Below the pieces are notes generated by a model. It saw nothing but the letters and a program-made list of their open reading frames with translations, ran no database searches and was not told where the DNA came from. Of a stretch of 64,000 nt of DNA, positions 1 through 10,352 are shown piece after piece. The DNA is from Bacteroidales bacterium (GTDB taxonomy: Bacteria > Bacteroidota > Bacteroidia > Bacteroidales > P3), in NCBI GenBank assembly GCA_017469625.1, contig JAFUGA010000018.1:229629-293628 (forward strand), written 5' to 3'. Numbering within the stretch: position 1 is the stretch's first letter; every line of letters begins with the position of its first letter. A program made the translations under genes and the position numbers.

Positions 1-52
1 TGCAGCACTAACATTTGAATAAACACACATATAACAATAACAAGCATTTTTT

Positions 53-2425
53 ATGAAAAGACTTACATTTTTGTTATTTTTATTATTGACAGTTTTTTCT
101 TTATCTGCTCAGATTATTTCTTTGCCAAATCTTAGGCTTCCTTTTTCACAGAAAGAGATGGCTGAGATAGAACCCAACTTAGTATTCTTTTATGATGCTA
201 CTCTTATAAGTTCGGATAAAAAGATAAAGGCAGAGAATTTTGACCTTGCATTTTATGTCAATACTTACGAAATATTGGAATCCAACAACATAATAGACAG
301 TATCTTTGTGAGGAGTAACGAAGAGCAAATGAAAGAAATAGACAAGAAAACTTGGATATATTCTTGCGATTTCTACCTTAACAAAAATCAAATGAAGAAA
401 GACCGTGCTATACTGAATATAGAACGTGTTGATGGCAACTGTTCTTTGTTTATAAACAAACAAAAAGTAAGAGAATACCACAATTCGTTTATGACTTATA
501 GAGATGACGTAAAACCTTATTTGAAAAGAGGAAAAAATAACATACAATTCGTTTTCTCTCCTAAAGATAGCGTAAGGGCAAATCAACGCTCACCTCAATA
601 TCTCTATGGTTGGGATTGGCACCCACAGACTTTAGCCCCTAAAATCAACGCTGTATATCTTACAATGGAAGACGACACACCTTTTCTCAATGCAAAATAT
701 GTGCAGACTAAGAAAATAGAGAACAACAAGGCAGAATTACTTCTAAGTCTTCAATTTCAAAAACCATTAAACAAAACTTACAAACTTGCTTTACAAAGAT
801 ATAAGGCTTTCAATGTAGAACAAAACAACACCTATTTTATAGATACAAGTTTCACTCTTTATGCAAACTCTTCAGGTGAATACTATATAGATTTTATTGT
901 AGAAAATCCTTTGTTATGGTGGCCAAATGGTGCAGGAGAACAAAATCTCTACACAAGCGAACTTTGGTTGATAGATACCACTCTTAAAGATGATGATACA
1001 AATAAAAGAATGTATTTAGGTAATCTTTCTTTTGGTATAAGAACAGTAGAACTTGTAAGAGATAAAGATGAGTTTGGCGAAAGTTTTTACTTTAAAATAA
1101 ATGGTAAACCTATATTTGCAAAAGGTGCAAACTACATTCTAACCCCTGCTACTAAAGAAGAATATATACAAAAAGCCTCTTTGGCCAATATGAATATGTT
1201 TAGAATTTGGGGAGGTAGCGATTATGGTGATGATGAGTTTTATTCACTTTGCGATAAGTATGGTATAATGGTATGGCAGGACTTTCCATTTGCTTGCGAG
1301 TTGTATCCAGCAGATTCTACCTTTCTTGCAAACGTTGAAAAGGAGGCTATACAAAACGTAAAACGCATTAGTGGACACCCTTCTTTAGTACTATACTGTG
1401 GAAACAATGAAATATGGGAAGGTTGGAATAATTGGGGTTGGAAAAACGAAGTAAAAGATACACTGAAAGCAGTAGAAGATTATGATAAACTCTTTAAAGA
1501 ATTTCTTCCTAACATAGTAGAAAAGTATGCTCCTACAATAGACTACATACATTCTTCTCCTGTGGAATACGGTTGGGGACACAAGGAAAGTCTTCTTTAT
1601 GGAGATTGTCATTATTGGGGAGTTTGGTGGGGCGATAGTGTGTTTGAAACCTATACTCGTAAGGTTCCAAGATTTATGTCTGAATATGGTTTCCAATCTG
1701 TTATGAATACAACTTCAGCAGACAAATACACAACTCACCCATACAAAAAAGAGAACAAAGATTTCGCTATTCACCAAAAACATGATAGAGGTTTTGAACT
1801 TATAGACAACAGAATACACCAATGGTTTGGCGATTATGACAACGATGATGAATACCTATTTTTCTCTCAAACCATACAACAAGAAGCAATTAAGATGGCA
1901 ATAGAAACACATCGTAGAAACAAACCTTTCTGTATGGGTTCTCTGTTTTGGCAATACAATGAACCTTATCCATGTGTTGGTTGGGGTTGCATAGATTATT
2001 CAGGCGAGGAAAAACCTTCTTATTATGCTGCTGCATTTTCTTTTCAACCTCTTATCTTTTCTATAGATAGGTATTCTTCCTCTGATTCTGTATTTGTTTA
2101 TGTTTGTTCAGATATAGATAAAAACATAGATTTGAATTATTCTTTAAAGATTTTTGACCAGAATGACTCAATTAGATATGTCTATATCCAAGATTTCACA
2201 AACATAAAAGCCAATCAAACAAAAAAGATTGCTACTTTGGCTTACAAGGATATAAAAGGATTCAATCCAAATACGGATTATCTTTGGGTAGAAGGTTTTT
2301 ACGATGATGTGGTTGTAAATAATTACTCTTTCTTTGTTTATCCTAAAGATTATGTATCTATGGAAAAATATTTTGAAGTTTTGTTTGACTACTATTTTGG
2401 AACAAACGAAGAATTGGAAAATTAA
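53..2425 (+). CDS. Exported GH2 beta-mannosidase-like glycosidase
   Basis: 790 residues with an N-terminal signal peptide (hydrophobic stretch ending near LSAQ), so probably periplasmic or outer-membrane associated. Seen: a jelly-roll sugar-binding N-terminus, a WWPNGAGEQ segment typical of GH2 mannosidases, then the TIM-barrel catalytic domain. GNNEIWEGW gives the expected acid/base Glu (E453) and FMSEYG the expected nucleophile (E544). Family knowledge: these enzymes release terminal beta-mannose from oligosaccharides or N-glycans. No glycan-utilisation (SusCD) genes lie alongside and no lipobox is seen. A related GH2 specificity cannot be excluded. Start is the ATG directly before the signal peptide. 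Confidence 0.82.
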   Translation: MKRLTFLLFLLLTVFSLSAQIISLPNLRLPFSQKEMAEIEPNLVFFYDATLISSDKKIKAENFDLAFYVNTYEILESNNIIDSIFVRSNEEQMKEIDKKTWIYSCDFYLNKNQMKKDRAILNIERVDGNCSLFINKQKVREYHNSFMTYRDDVKPYLKRGKNNIQFVFSPKDSVRANQRSPQYLYGWDWHPQTLAPKINAVYLTMEDDTPFLNAKYVQTKKIENNKAELLLSLQFQKPLNKTYKLALQRYKAFNVEQNNTYFIDTSFTLYANSSGEYYIDFIVENPLLWWPNGAGEQNLYTSELWLIDTTLKDDDTNKRMYLGNLSFGIRTVELVRDKDEFGESFYFKINGKPIFAKGANYILTPATKEEYIQKASLANMNMFRIWGGSDYGDDEFYSLCDKYGIMVWQDFPFACELYPADSTFLANVEKEAIQNVKRISGHPSLVLYCGNNEIWEGWNNWGWKNEVKDTLKAVEDYDKLFKEFLPNIVEKYAPTIDYIHSSPVEYGWGHKESLLYGDCHYWGVWWGDSVFETYTRKVPRFMSEYGFQSVMNTTSADKYTTHPYKKENKDFAIHQKHDRGFELIDNRIHQWFGDYDNDDEYLFFSQTIQQEAIKMAIETHRRNKPFCMGSLFWQYNEPYPCVGWGCIDYSGEEKPSYYAAAFSFQPLIFSIDRYSSSDSVFVYVCSDIDKNIDLNYSLKIFDQNDSIRYVYIQDFTNIKANQTKKIATLAYKDIKGFNPNTDYLWVEGFYDDVVVNNYSFFVYPKDYVSMEKYFEVLFDYYFGTNEELEN

Positions 2426-2479
2426 CAAAATAAAAATTTCTTCAAAACAGTAGAAATAAGATGCTTTTCTTTACTGAAA

Positions 2480-2605
2480 TAAAACTTTGTTTCGTAAAAT
2501 TAAAACAAAGAGATAGAAATCTAAAACAAAGTTCTAATTTTTTAAAATAAAGTTTTAGAAAAATAAAGTAAAGTTTCATTTTTTTAGAATAAAGTTTTAA
2601 CTTTG
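2480..2605. repeat. 21-bp modular array 1 (6 units)
   Basis: Six 21-nt units beginning at 2480, 2501, 2522, 2543, 2564 and 2585. Centres are TTT then five AAA. The first three units are canonical (arms TAAAAC with GTTTCG, GAGATA, GTTCTA); the last three decay (TAAAAT, TAAAGT, TAGAAT left arms). The final unit runs into the -7 promoter box of glmM. It lies between two plus-strand genes. Confidence 0.92.
2598..2605 (+). promoter_or_regulatory. -7 promoter box (TAACTTTG) for glmM
   Basis: Exact match to the Bacteroidota consensus TAnnTTTG, 39 bases before the glmM ATG. It is the last part of the sixth unit of repeat array 1, so repeat and promoter share bases. Confidence 0.75.
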
Positions 2606-2644
2606 CAAATTATTTTAAAAGGAACAATAAAAATTTATTATAAT

Positions 2645-4045
2645 ATGTCATTGATTAAATCTATTTCAGGTTTTAGAGGAGAAATTGGTGGTAAATCTGG
2701 TAATAATCTTACCCCTGTTGATTTAGTGGGTTTTGTGTCTGCTTTTGCCCAATTCATAAAAGAAAAAACAGGCAAAGAACATATATCTATACTTATAGGA
2801 CGAGATGCGAGAATTTCAGGTGAAATGGTTACTCATCTTGTAACAGGAACGCTGATGGCTATGGGTGTAGATGTGTTGGATACAGGTTTATCTACAACAC
2901 CTACTACAGAGGTTGCCGTTGTGGATAACAAGGCAGATGGTGGTATAATACTAACTGCTTCACATAATCCTGTACAATGGAATGCGTTAAAGTTCCTTGC
3001 AGCAAACGGAGAGTTTATTTCAAAAAAAGACGGTGAAAGAGTGTTGGAACTTGCTGCAGAAAACGATTTCACATTTGCAGAAGTAAAAAATTTAGGTAAA
3101 TACACAAAGATAGAAGACGCTGTAAAAAAACATATTGACAAAGTTTTGGCTTTACCTTTAGTAGATGTGGAGGCTATAAAAAAGGCAGATTTCAGAATAG
3201 CCTATGATAGTGTAAATTCTACAGGAGGTTTTGTTTTGCGTATGCTTTTAGAGGCTTTAGGAGTAAAAAATATCTTTGCTCTGAATGAAGAACCTACAGG
3301 ATTATTTGCACATAACCCTGAACCATTGCCTGAAAACATAAAAGATATTTGCGATTTGGTAGAAAAAGAACATTGTCATGTAGGATTTGTTGTTGACCCA
3401 GATGTTGACCGTCTTGCATTGGTAACAGAAACAGGAAAACCTTTCGTAGAGGAATATACTTTGGTAGCAGTAGCAGATTATGTTTTGAGTTGCACACCAG
3501 GAAATACAGTTAGCAATCTTTCTTCCTCTCGTGCATTGAGAGATATTACAGAAAAGAAATACAATATGCAATATTCAGCATCTGCTGTGGGTGAGGTGAA
3601 TGTTATAGAGAAGATGAAAGAAACAAATGCTGTAATAGGAGGAGAGGGAAACGGTGGTGTTATTTACCCAGAATGTCATTATGGAAGGGACGCTTTGGTA
3701 GGTATAGCTTTATTCCTAACTCTTTTAGCAAAGAAAGGAATGAAATGTTCTGACCTTAGAGATACATATCCTAATTATGTAATAGCAAAAAAGAAAATGG
3801 AACTAACTCCAGAGATAAATATGGATATGATACTTTCAAGCATTGCTGAAAAATATAAAAACTATGACGTTGTAACTATAGATGGTGTAAAGATAAACTT
3901 TGAAAACGAGTGGGTACACCTAAGAAAGAGCAACACAGAACCTATACTTAGAGTTTATGCAGAAAGCAACACTATGACTACTGCAGAACATCTTGCAAAC
4001 GTAATAATAGAAGATATTACCACTATAATAAGAGAAAATCTATAA
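2645..4045 (+). CDS. glmM: Phosphoglucosamine mutase
   Basis: About 466 residues. Alpha-D-phosphohexomutase family enzyme, cytosolic, interconverting glucosamine-6-P and glucosamine-1-P for UDP-GlcNAc and hence peptidoglycan synthesis. Seen: active-site phosphoserine loop TASHNP at residues 104-109 (S106), metal-binding DPDVDR, and a C-terminal sugar-phosphate loop with RKSNTEPILRVYAE. Start is the ATG at 2645 (MSLIKSISGF), not an upstream in-frame TTG at 2603 that lies inside the promoter box. A phosphomannomutase/phosphoglucomutase role is the main alternative; the length and sequence favour the GlmM group of Bacteroidota. Confidence 0.88.
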   Translation: MSLIKSISGFRGEIGGKSGNNLTPVDLVGFVSAFAQFIKEKTGKEHISILIGRDARISGEMVTHLVTGTLMAMGVDVLDTGLSTTPTTEVAVVDNKADGGIILTASHNPVQWNALKFLAANGEFISKKDGERVLELAAENDFTFAEVKNLGKYTKIEDAVKKHIDKVLALPLVDVEAIKKADFRIAYDSVNSTGGFVLRMLLEALGVKNIFALNEEPTGLFAHNPEPLPENIKDICDLVEKEHCHVGFVVDPDVDRLALVTETGKPFVEEYTLVAVADYVLSCTPGNTVSNLSSSRALRDITEKKYNMQYSASAVGEVNVIEKMKETNAVIGGEGNGGVIYPECHYGRDALVGIALFLTLLAKKGMKCSDLRDTYPNYVIAKKKMELTPEINMDMILSSIAEKYKNYDVVTIDGVKINFENEWVHLRKSNTEPILRVYAESNTMTTAEHLANVIIEDITTIIRENL

Positions 4046-4122
4046 ACGAAGTCTTTTTCTTTGGATTTCTGAATATAGAATGATGAAGAAAAAAATATTT
4101 TGTTATTTTTTTTTAACCCAAT

Positions 4123-5598
4123 ATGATAAAAACAGTACATAATACAGTACAATATCACAAAATCATCTTAACAGTTGTTTTTGTGATATTGGCTTGTTTA
4201 ATTCTGTTTCCACGTCTAAGTTCTCACCCCTTGTTTGAATGGGACGAAAGCCGTTTGGCTGTAAATGCTTATGAGATGTCAAAAAGTAATAACCCTATAG
4301 TAACTACTTTTGAATCTTCCCCTGATACTTGGAACACCAAACCACCTTTACTTATTTGTGTTCAAGCATTGTTCATAAAGGTTCTTTCTCCTACAGAATG
4401 GGTTTTAAGATTGCCGTCTTGTATTGCTTTTCTTGTTATGTGCTTTTCTTTGATGTACATGGGAAAAACTTCACAAGATTTTTATATGGGTTTATTCTCT
4501 TCTTTGGTATGTTTATCTACACCAAGTTTGTTTGCGTTTCACTGTTTTAGAAGTGGAGATTACGAGAGTTTTTTATTGATGTTTTACGTTCTTTATCTCT
4601 ATTCGTTTTTCCTTTACACTGAAACAGATAAACGAAAATATCTTACACTCTTTTTTGTCTTCCTTTCGCTATGTTCATTGACAAAAGGTATTCAAGCCTT
4701 TATTACTTTGCCTATACTTATTGTTTATCTTGCCTATAGAAAACGACTTTTAAAAGAGATAAAAAACAAGAATATATATATAGGAATAGCGGTATGTGTC
4801 TTTGTTTTGGCGTTGTATTATATTGCAAGGGAGATAGCCAATCCGGGATTCTTAAAAAAAGTTTTATACAACGAAGTTTCTGGTCGTTATCTTTCAGCAT
4901 TGGAGGGTCATAAGGAAGATTATGGTTTTTATTTTCGTTTGTTATACGAATCAAGGTTTGTATTTTGGTTGATATTATTGCCTATCGCTTTGGTATCCAA
5001 TCTATTTATTCCAAACCAACGAAGAAAAAATATTACAGTATTTTTTTCTCTTACATCTTTGTTTTACCTTGTGGTAATAACGTTTGCACAAACAAAATTA
5101 GAATGGTATCTTTTCCCTGTTCTTCCTATGTTTGCTATAATCATAGGTACATTTTTGGCAAATATATGTACGTTTTGTTTGCAAAACACTAAGAGATATA
5201 TCTCCATACCTATACTTCTACTTATTGCTTTTATGTTTGTAGAACCTTACAAGCAAGTTACAGATATTGTTTTCCACGAAAAATCTTATCGTAACGATGA
5301 AAGATATTACTCAAATACTTATCTTATGAGAGATATTGCAAAAAACAAAATCAACATCAAAGATATAGTATTTCTAAACGAAGAAAAAAGACAAGATATG
5401 GTCTTTTACTATGAAGTTATTTGCAGTAAAAAGGATAACAACTCTTCGTTTGTGTCTTTTTCTGATTTGAAAGAAGGAATGAATGTTATGATTTCTTCTT
5501 GGGAAAAGAAAGAAATGCTTCAGCAGAACTTTTCTTTAGAAGAATTGTATAGCAAAAACGATGTTCAAATACTTAGAATAAACAAAAAATTACAATAA
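4123..5598 (+). CDS. ArnT/PMT-like membrane glycosyltransferase
   Basis: 491 residues, about ten to twelve hydrophobic segments. The first loop after TM1 carries [15 protein letters not shown], the acidic motif of the GT39/GT83 (PMT, ArnT) lipid-phosphate-sugar-dependent transferases, followed by TKPPL, also typical of that family. Expected to move a sugar from a polyprenyl-phosphate donor to an envelope acceptor on the periplasmic side. The acceptor cannot be told from sequence. The stop is 5 nt before metG, so the two are probably co-transcribed, though functionally unrelated. Confidence 0.75.
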   Translation: MIKTVHNTVQYHKIILTVVFVILACLILFPRLSSHPLFEWDESRLAVNAYEMSKSNNPIVTTFESSPDTWNTKPPLLICVQALFIKVLSPTEWVLRLPSCIAFLVMCFSLMYMGKTSQDFYMGLFSSLVCLSTPSLFAFHCFRSGDYESFLLMFYVLYLYSFFLYTETDKRKYLTLFFVFLSLCSLTKGIQAFITLPILIVYLAYRKRLLKEIKNKNIYIGIAVCVFVLALYYIAREIANPGFLKKVLYNEVSGRYLSALEGHKEDYGFYFRLLYESRFVFWLILLPIALVSNLFIPNQRRKNITVFFSLTSLFYLVVITFAQTKLEWYLFPVLPMFAIIIGTFLANICTFCLQNTKRYISIPILLLIAFMFVEPYKQVTDIVFHEKSYRNDERYYSNTYLMRDIAKNKINIKDIVFLNEEKRQDMVFYYEVICSKKDNNSSFVSFSDLKEGMNVMISSWEKKEMLQQNFSLEELYSKNDVQILRINKKLQ

Positions 5599-5603
5599 TA
5601 ACG

Positions 5604-7658
5604 ATGACATATACAGATAAAGAAAACAAGTTTAAAAGATATACAGTTACTACTGCATTACCTTACGCCAACGGACCTATACATATAGGTCATATGGCTG
5701 GGGTTTATATTCCAGCAGATATATATTGTCGTTACCTAAGAATGATGGGAGAAAATGTTCTCTTTATAGGTGGTAGCGATGAACACGGTGTGCCTGTTAC
5801 TATAAGAGCGAAGAAAGAGGGATGCACACCACAGGACGTTGTAGATAGGTATCACTCTATTATAAAGAAGTCTTTTGAAGATTTTGGCACTTCTTTTGAC
5901 ATCTATTCTCGCACAACGAGTGCTACACATCAAAAGACGGCTTCTGATTTCTTCCTTAAACTTTACAATGATGGCAAATTCATAGAACAAAGTAGCCAAC
6001 AGTACTACGATGAGCAAGAAAAAACTTTCTTGGCTGACCGTTATATTACCGGAACTTGTCCTATCTGTGGCAACGAAAGAGCATACGGCGACCAATGTGA
6101 AAGTTGTGGAAGTTCGTTGAATGCTACCGATTTGATAAATCCTAAAAGTGCTTTGAGTGGAAATGCACCTGTATTAAAGGAAACAAAACATTGGTTTTTG
6201 CCTTTGAATGATTACGAAGATTTTCTTAAACAATGGATTTTGGAAAACCACAAAGAGTGGAAAACAAACGTATATGGTCAGTGTAAATCTTGGCTTGACA
6301 ACGGCTTACAACCAAGAGCGGTAACCAGAGATTTGGATTGGGGAATAAAAGTACCACTCTTAGGAGCAGAAGGTAAGGTTTTGTATGTATGGTTTGACGC
6401 TCCTATAGGCTATATCTCAAATACAATAGAACACGACAAAGATTCGTGGGAAAAATGGTGGAAAGAGAAAGACACGAAGTTGGTTCACTTTATAGGAAAA
6501 GACAACATAGTTTTCCACTGTATAGTTTTCCCATCTATGCTTAAAGCAGCAGGAGATTATATCCTACCAGAGAACGTACCAGCCAATGAATTCCTAAACT
6601 TAGAGGGTGATAAAATATCTACTTCTCGTAATTGGGCAGTATGGTTAAACGAATACTTGAAAGATTTTCCTAACAAACAAGATGTTCTTAAATATGTACT
6701 ATGTGCAAACGCTCCAGAAACGAAAGATAATGACTTTACATGGAAAGATTTTCAGACAAGAAACAACTCTGAATTGGTTGCCATTCTTGGAAACTTCATA
6801 AACAGAACTATAGTTCTTACACACAAATATTTTGAAGGAAAAGTCCCGGAAGTAAATGAATTAAACGATTTGGACAAACAAACAATAGAAGAGATAAAAC
6901 TTTACCCTGAAAAGATTGGAACTTTAATAGAAACTTACAAATTTAGAGATGCATTGTTTGAACTAATGAATCTTGCCCGTCTTGGCAACAAATATTTAAC
7001 TGAAAACGAACCTTGGAAAACTATAAAGACGGATAAGGAACGTACTGCAACAGTTTTAAATATCTCTTTGCAGATATGTGCAAATCTTTCTGTACTTATG
7101 GAACCTTTTATTCAGTTTTCAGCAAAGAAACTTCAAAATATGCTGAATTTAAACCCTCTAAAATGGTACGAATCTGGCAATATCTCTATTTTGAAAGCAG
7201 GACATGAAATAAAACCAGCAGAATTGCTATTTGAAAGAATAGAAGACGAGCAGATACAAAAACAACTTGACAAATTAGAAGCAAGCAAAAAAGAAAATGC
7301 TCTAAACAATGCTACTGTAGAACCTCAAAAAGAGAATATAAGTTTTGATGATTTTGGCAAGATGGATATTCGTGTGGGTACTATTCTTAGTGCTGAAAAA
7401 GTAGCAAAAACAAAGAAACTTTTGAAACTTACTATTGACACAGGCATAGATAAACGTACTATCGTAAGTGGAATAGCCGAATATTACAACCCTGAAGATA
7501 TTATAGGCAAACAAGTAAGCGTATTAGTCAATCTTGCACCTAAAAATCTAAAAGGAATAGAGAGTCAAGGAATGATTCTCATGGCAGAAAACCCTGATGG
7601 AGAACTTGCTTTTGTTTCTCCTGTTAAACCTATAAAAAACGGAGGTACAATTAAATAA
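5604..7658 (+). CDS. metG: Methionyl-tRNA synthetase
   Basis: 684 residues. Class I synthetase charging tRNA-Met. Seen: HIGH at residues 27-30; a zinc-knuckle insertion with CPICG and CESCG; the KMSKS loop as KISTS at 337-341; anticodon-binding helical domain; and a C-terminal Trbp111-like tRNA-binding domain starting near [12 protein letters not shown] (about residue 575), which dimerises MetRS in many bacteria. Follows the glycosyltransferase by 5 nt. A long inverted repeat follows the stop. Confidence 0.96.
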   Translation: MTYTDKENKFKRYTVTTALPYANGPIHIGHMAGVYIPADIYCRYLRMMGENVLFIGGSDEHGVPVTIRAKKEGCTPQDVVDRYHSIIKKSFEDFGTSFDIYSRTTSATHQKTASDFFLKLYNDGKFIEQSSQQYYDEQEKTFLADRYITGTCPICGNERAYGDQCESCGSSLNATDLINPKSALSGNAPVLKETKHWFLPLNDYEDFLKQWILENHKEWKTNVYGQCKSWLDNGLQPRAVTRDLDWGIKVPLLGAEGKVLYVWFDAPIGYISNTIEHDKDSWEKWWKEKDTKLVHFIGKDNIVFHCIVFPSMLKAAGDYILPENVPANEFLNLEGDKISTSRNWAVWLNEYLKDFPNKQDVLKYVLCANAPETKDNDFTWKDFQTRNNSELVAILGNFINRTIVLTHKYFEGKVPEVNELNDLDKQTIEEIKLYPEKIGTLIETYKFRDALFELMNLARLGNKYLTENEPWKTIKTDKERTATVLNISLQICANLSVLMEPFIQFSAKKLQNMLNLNPLKWYESGNISILKAGHEIKPAELLFERIEDEQIQKQLDKLEASKKENALNNATVEPQKENISFDDFGKMDIRVGTILSAEKVAKTKKLLKLTIDTGIDKRTIVSGIAEYYNPEDIIGKQVSVLVNLAPKNLKGIESQGMILMAENPDGELAFVSPVKPIKNGGTIK

Positions 7659-7675
7659 TAAAGTCTTAAAACTTA

Positions 7676-7739
7676 TCAACACTAAATCTATATAATCAAC
7701 CTTTTGGTTTTACACCTATTTATATAGATTTAGTATTGA
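7676..7739 (+). terminator. Long AT-rich inverted repeat after metG
   Basis: Arms 7676-7695 and 7720-7739 are complementary over 20 bp with one G-T/A mismatch, around a 24-nt loop that itself holds AACC-TTTT-GGTT. Followed by a T-rich but interrupted tract. It sits 17 nt after the metG stop, so a terminator is likely, but the stem is unusually long and AT-rich. Confidence 0.55.
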
Positions 7740-7857
7740 TATTTTATTTTATACTTATTATCTTTCTTATCTATAAACTCAAAACTCTAAATTTTTACTT
7801 TTATTTTATCAAACATTGTATAAGGATAATATCACTATATTTTCATAGAATAAAGAG

Positions 7858-7929
7858 TGCCTTTAACGGGATTCGAACCCACATCGTCAGAACCGGAATC
7901 TGAAATTTTATCCATTAAACTATAAAGGC
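7858..7929 (-). tRNA. tRNA-Arg (anticodon CCG)
   Basis: 72-nt cloverleaf on the minus strand: acceptor GCCTTTA pairs with TAAAGGC with discriminator A; D arm with AATGGAT; anticodon stem TCAGA/TCTGA enclosing TTCCGGT, giving anticodon CCG; T loop TTCGAAT. CCA is not encoded. The first bases also belong to a strong hairpin just upstream (7924-7960). Confidence 0.93.
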
Positions 7930-7963
7930 AATGTTTCTTGTATAACGAAACATTGCCTTTTTT
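7924..7963. terminator. Hairpin terminator overlapping the tRNA 5' end
   Basis: Perfect 14-bp stem (7924-7937 with 7947-7960), 9-nt loop, followed on the plus strand by a run of six T. The left arm includes the first six bases of tRNA-Arg as read on the minus strand. On the minus strand it lies after the GH73 gene and directly in front of the tRNA. Confidence 0.7.
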
Positions 7964-7997
7964 GTTTCAAAATAATATATCTTTTTACTAAAAATCT

Positions 7998-8789
7998 TTA
8001 TTCAAAGGTAACTTCAAAGTCTGTACGCTGTACATCTTGTTCATCTATCATATTTTGAATTTTTTCGTCCATTTCCCTACGTTTTCTTTCTTGTTCTGTT
8101 TCGTGGCGTCTTTTCCACCAAGCAGTATTTCCAAATAATCTCTCACCTAAAGATTTTCTTTCCTTTACTTGTTTTTCTTCTTTAGGTTGAGGTTGTGGAG
8201 TATTATCTTGTTTAACAGGTTTTGGCTTTTCTGATTTCTTAACTACTGTCGTTGTAGAAGACAAAAGGTAAAAATCATCTTGTGCCAATTTATCCAAATC
8301 ATAGAGTTCTATTATATCTATAAGAAGATTAGCATACTGAGGATTTGTGGCATAACCTGCACTTTTCAGTCCTTTTGCCCAACCTTTGTAATCACTTTTA
8401 TCCAATTCAAACAAAGAAGAATAACGTTTATTGTTCTTTAAAAATATAGAGTGGTCTGTATATGAATCTTCTGCATTGTCATACACTCTAAAACAATCGT
8501 TTTTCTTGTCATCATCTTTGTACATTTTCTTTCCTGTCCAAGATTGATGGCATTTAATTCCAAAATGATTGTTTCCATCTTTTGCCAATGAACTTCTACC
8601 ACTACCAGACTCTATTATACCTTGTGCTAATGTAATAGAAGAAGGCACTCCATAATCTTTCTCGTTTTGCAATGCAATGTTCCTAAATTGCATTATATAG
8701 TCCTCTGTAACCGTTTTTTGTTGCTGTGCTTTAGTTACTATTGTAACAAACATAAGTGCTACAAGTACAAAAACTTTTCTTGTTTTCAT
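7998..8789 (-). CDS. Exported GH73 N-acetylglucosaminidase (peptidoglycan hydrolase)
   Basis: 263 residues. Signal peptide (residues 1-21, ending TKAQ), then a FlgJ/LytB-type glucosaminidase domain (about 28-165) with the catalytic Glu in GIIESGSGRS (E60) and the NNHFGIKC and YATNPQYANLL motifs of the family. It should cleave GlcNAc-MurNAc bonds in peptidoglycan. Many Bacteroidota relatives end in LysM repeats; here the tail (about 180-263) is instead Lys/Glu/Arg-rich with no LysM visible. Monocistronic, with the tRNA and a hairpin downstream. Confidence 0.85.
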   Translation of the reverse strand: MKTRKVFVLVALMFVTIVTKAQQQKTVTEDYIMQFRNIALQNEKDYGVPSSITLAQGIIESGSGRSSLAKDGNNHFGIKCHQSWTGKKMYKDDDKKNDCFRVYDNAEDSYTDHSIFLKNNKRYSSLFELDKSDYKGWAKGLKSAGYATNPQYANLLIDIIELYDLDKLAQDDFYLLSSTTTVVKKSEKPKPVKQDNTPQPQPKEEKQVKERKSLGERLFGNTAWWKRRHETEQERKRREMDEKIQNMIDEQDVQRTDFEVTFE

Positions 8790-8831
8790 CTGTTTATTTT
8801 TTATTTTATAGTTTCAATAATTTTGCGAAAT

Positions 8832-8852
8832 TAAAATAAAGTATTAACTTTG
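8832..8852. repeat. Orphan 21-bp unit at a promoter
   Basis: A single 21-nt block differing at only two positions from the last unit of array 1 (2585-2605). Like that unit, its last 8 bases are the -7 box TAACTTTG. It may be a relic of an array, or an extended promoter shared by the two genes. Confidence 0.5.
8845..8852 (+). promoter_or_regulatory. -7 promoter box (TAACTTTG) for the lipoprotein gene
   Basis: Exact TAnnTTTG match 53 nt before the ATG at 8906. Confidence 0.7.
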
Positions 8853-8905
8853 GCACCGATTTTGATAATTTTTTTTAGATATTAACCTTTAAATTTTCTT
8901 TTATT

Positions 8906-10306
8906 ATGAAAAACATACGTTTAATATTAACAGTTTTTGCTTTAGCAACAGTTCTTTTAACCACTTCTTGCGTTACAAGTACTGCAAGTGTAAATACCTA
9001 TTCTTCATCTTATTCTGGTGCATACACAAGAAAGCAAGCAAGACAAACCATAGCACAAACGGCTTACATTATCAATAGAGCATACGAGATAGCAAACTAT
9101 TATTCATATTGGGAAAACAACAGAGTTTCCCGTGCTATGTATTACAACGATTATGCTCAAAGATTACTGTTCTACAACAATTATCGCTCAGCAATACGTT
9201 ACTCTTTGTTGGCAAGAGAATATGCTTTGGACGTTATAGATAATTGTGATGATTATTGGGAATATTTCTACTACACCTACTTTGGTTGGAGTAATAGTTA
9301 TGGATACAACAGAAATTTTGCTTATACTAACGGTTATAGGGACGGATACTACGATGGCTATTATGCGAGTTACTGTGCAAGACACAGACACGACTATCGC
9401 AACGACCCTTATAGGAATATGCAGTCCCAATGGTACAACAACGACAACTATAACAGAGTTATGAACTCATCTGTTACTTCAAACGAAAGAGGAGAATCTC
9501 ACACTATAAACCGCAATAGCAACACTGTTTCAGGCACAGGTTATAGAGGAGAACCAAACATAGGTTTCAAAAACATAAACACTAATGACTACTACTCTGC
9601 TACAGAAGTTAACATCTCAAGAGATATACCTGATAGAGAGATTATGGCAAACGATTTCTCAAAAGCAAATCCTAATATATCTGTAACAGATAATGATTTA
9701 AGAAATGACCAAAACACTATAAAGAGAAACACTCAGACAAGTAAGGATTTTGCTTCTAAGAAAACAAATAATGAACTTGTAAATAGTTCTCAAATAAAAA
9801 GACCTCAAACTGTTCAAAGTGGCAACACTAATACTAACAACAATAACACTAAAACTAACAATACCAACTCTACTACCATAAATAGAAGCAACACTACTAA
9901 GACTTCATCTACTCAAAACTCTACTACAGTATCACCAAGCAAAGCTTCTTCGGCTGTAGAAAGAAAATCTAATACAACCACTACACAAAAAACTAATGCA
10001 GACAAGCAAACTATATCTAACGCTTCAAAACAAATATCTACTCAAAGTGGTGCTATTCAAAGACAATCTTCTTCTGCTACAAGAAACACAAGTTCTTCTA
10101 CTGTTAATTCAAGTTCTAATAGCAAGAACACAAGTACTACTTCTAAACAAACAAATTCCAACTCTAAATCCTCAAACACTAACACCACTCTAAAAAGAAG
10201 TAATAGTACTTTGAAATCAAACAATTCATCTACTGTAAATAAAACAGATACAAGAAATCAAAGTTCTTCATCTTCTTCAAACAGTAGCACAATAAAAAGA
10301 CGTTAG
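8906..10306 (+). CDS. Lipoprotein with Tyr-rich core and Asn/Ser/Thr-rich tail
   Basis: 466 residues, function not recognised. Lipobox LTTSC puts the lipidated cysteine at residue 22. Residues about 35-130 look helical (AYIINRAYEIANYYS, then a block resembling a repeat unit), followed by a Tyr/Gly-rich stretch (NGYRDGYYDGYYASY). From about residue 300 to the end the chain is almost only Asn, Ser, Thr, Lys and Gln, a disordered spacer-like tail. Such tails can span peptidoglycan or form a surface layer; that is inference. A strong intrinsic terminator follows. Confidence 0.75.
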   Translation: MKNIRLILTVFALATVLLTTSCVTSTASVNTYSSSYSGAYTRKQARQTIAQTAYIINRAYEIANYYSYWENNRVSRAMYYNDYAQRLLFYNNYRSAIRYSLLAREYALDVIDNCDDYWEYFYYTYFGWSNSYGYNRNFAYTNGYRDGYYDGYYASYCARHRHDYRNDPYRNMQSQWYNNDNYNRVMNSSVTSNERGESHTINRNSNTVSGTGYRGEPNIGFKNINTNDYYSATEVNISRDIPDREIMANDFSKANPNISVTDNDLRNDQNTIKRNTQTSKDFASKKTNNELVNSSQIKRPQTVQSGNTNTNNNNTKTNNTNSTTINRSNTTKTSSTQNSTTVSPSKASSAVERKSNTTTTQKTNADKQTISNASKQISTQSGAIQRQSSSATRNTSSSTVNSSSNSKNTSTTSKQTNSNSKSSNTNTTLKRSNSTLKSNNSSTVNKTDTRNQSSSSSSNSSTIKRR

Positions 10307-10352
10307 AGATTTTCTAAATCAAAAAATCAAAATAATAATCTTTTCATAGGTT

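Noticed and set aside
1..52. End of a gene entering from the left (frame reading AALTFE then TAA)
   Set aside because: Only six codons are visible, too few to separate from chance.
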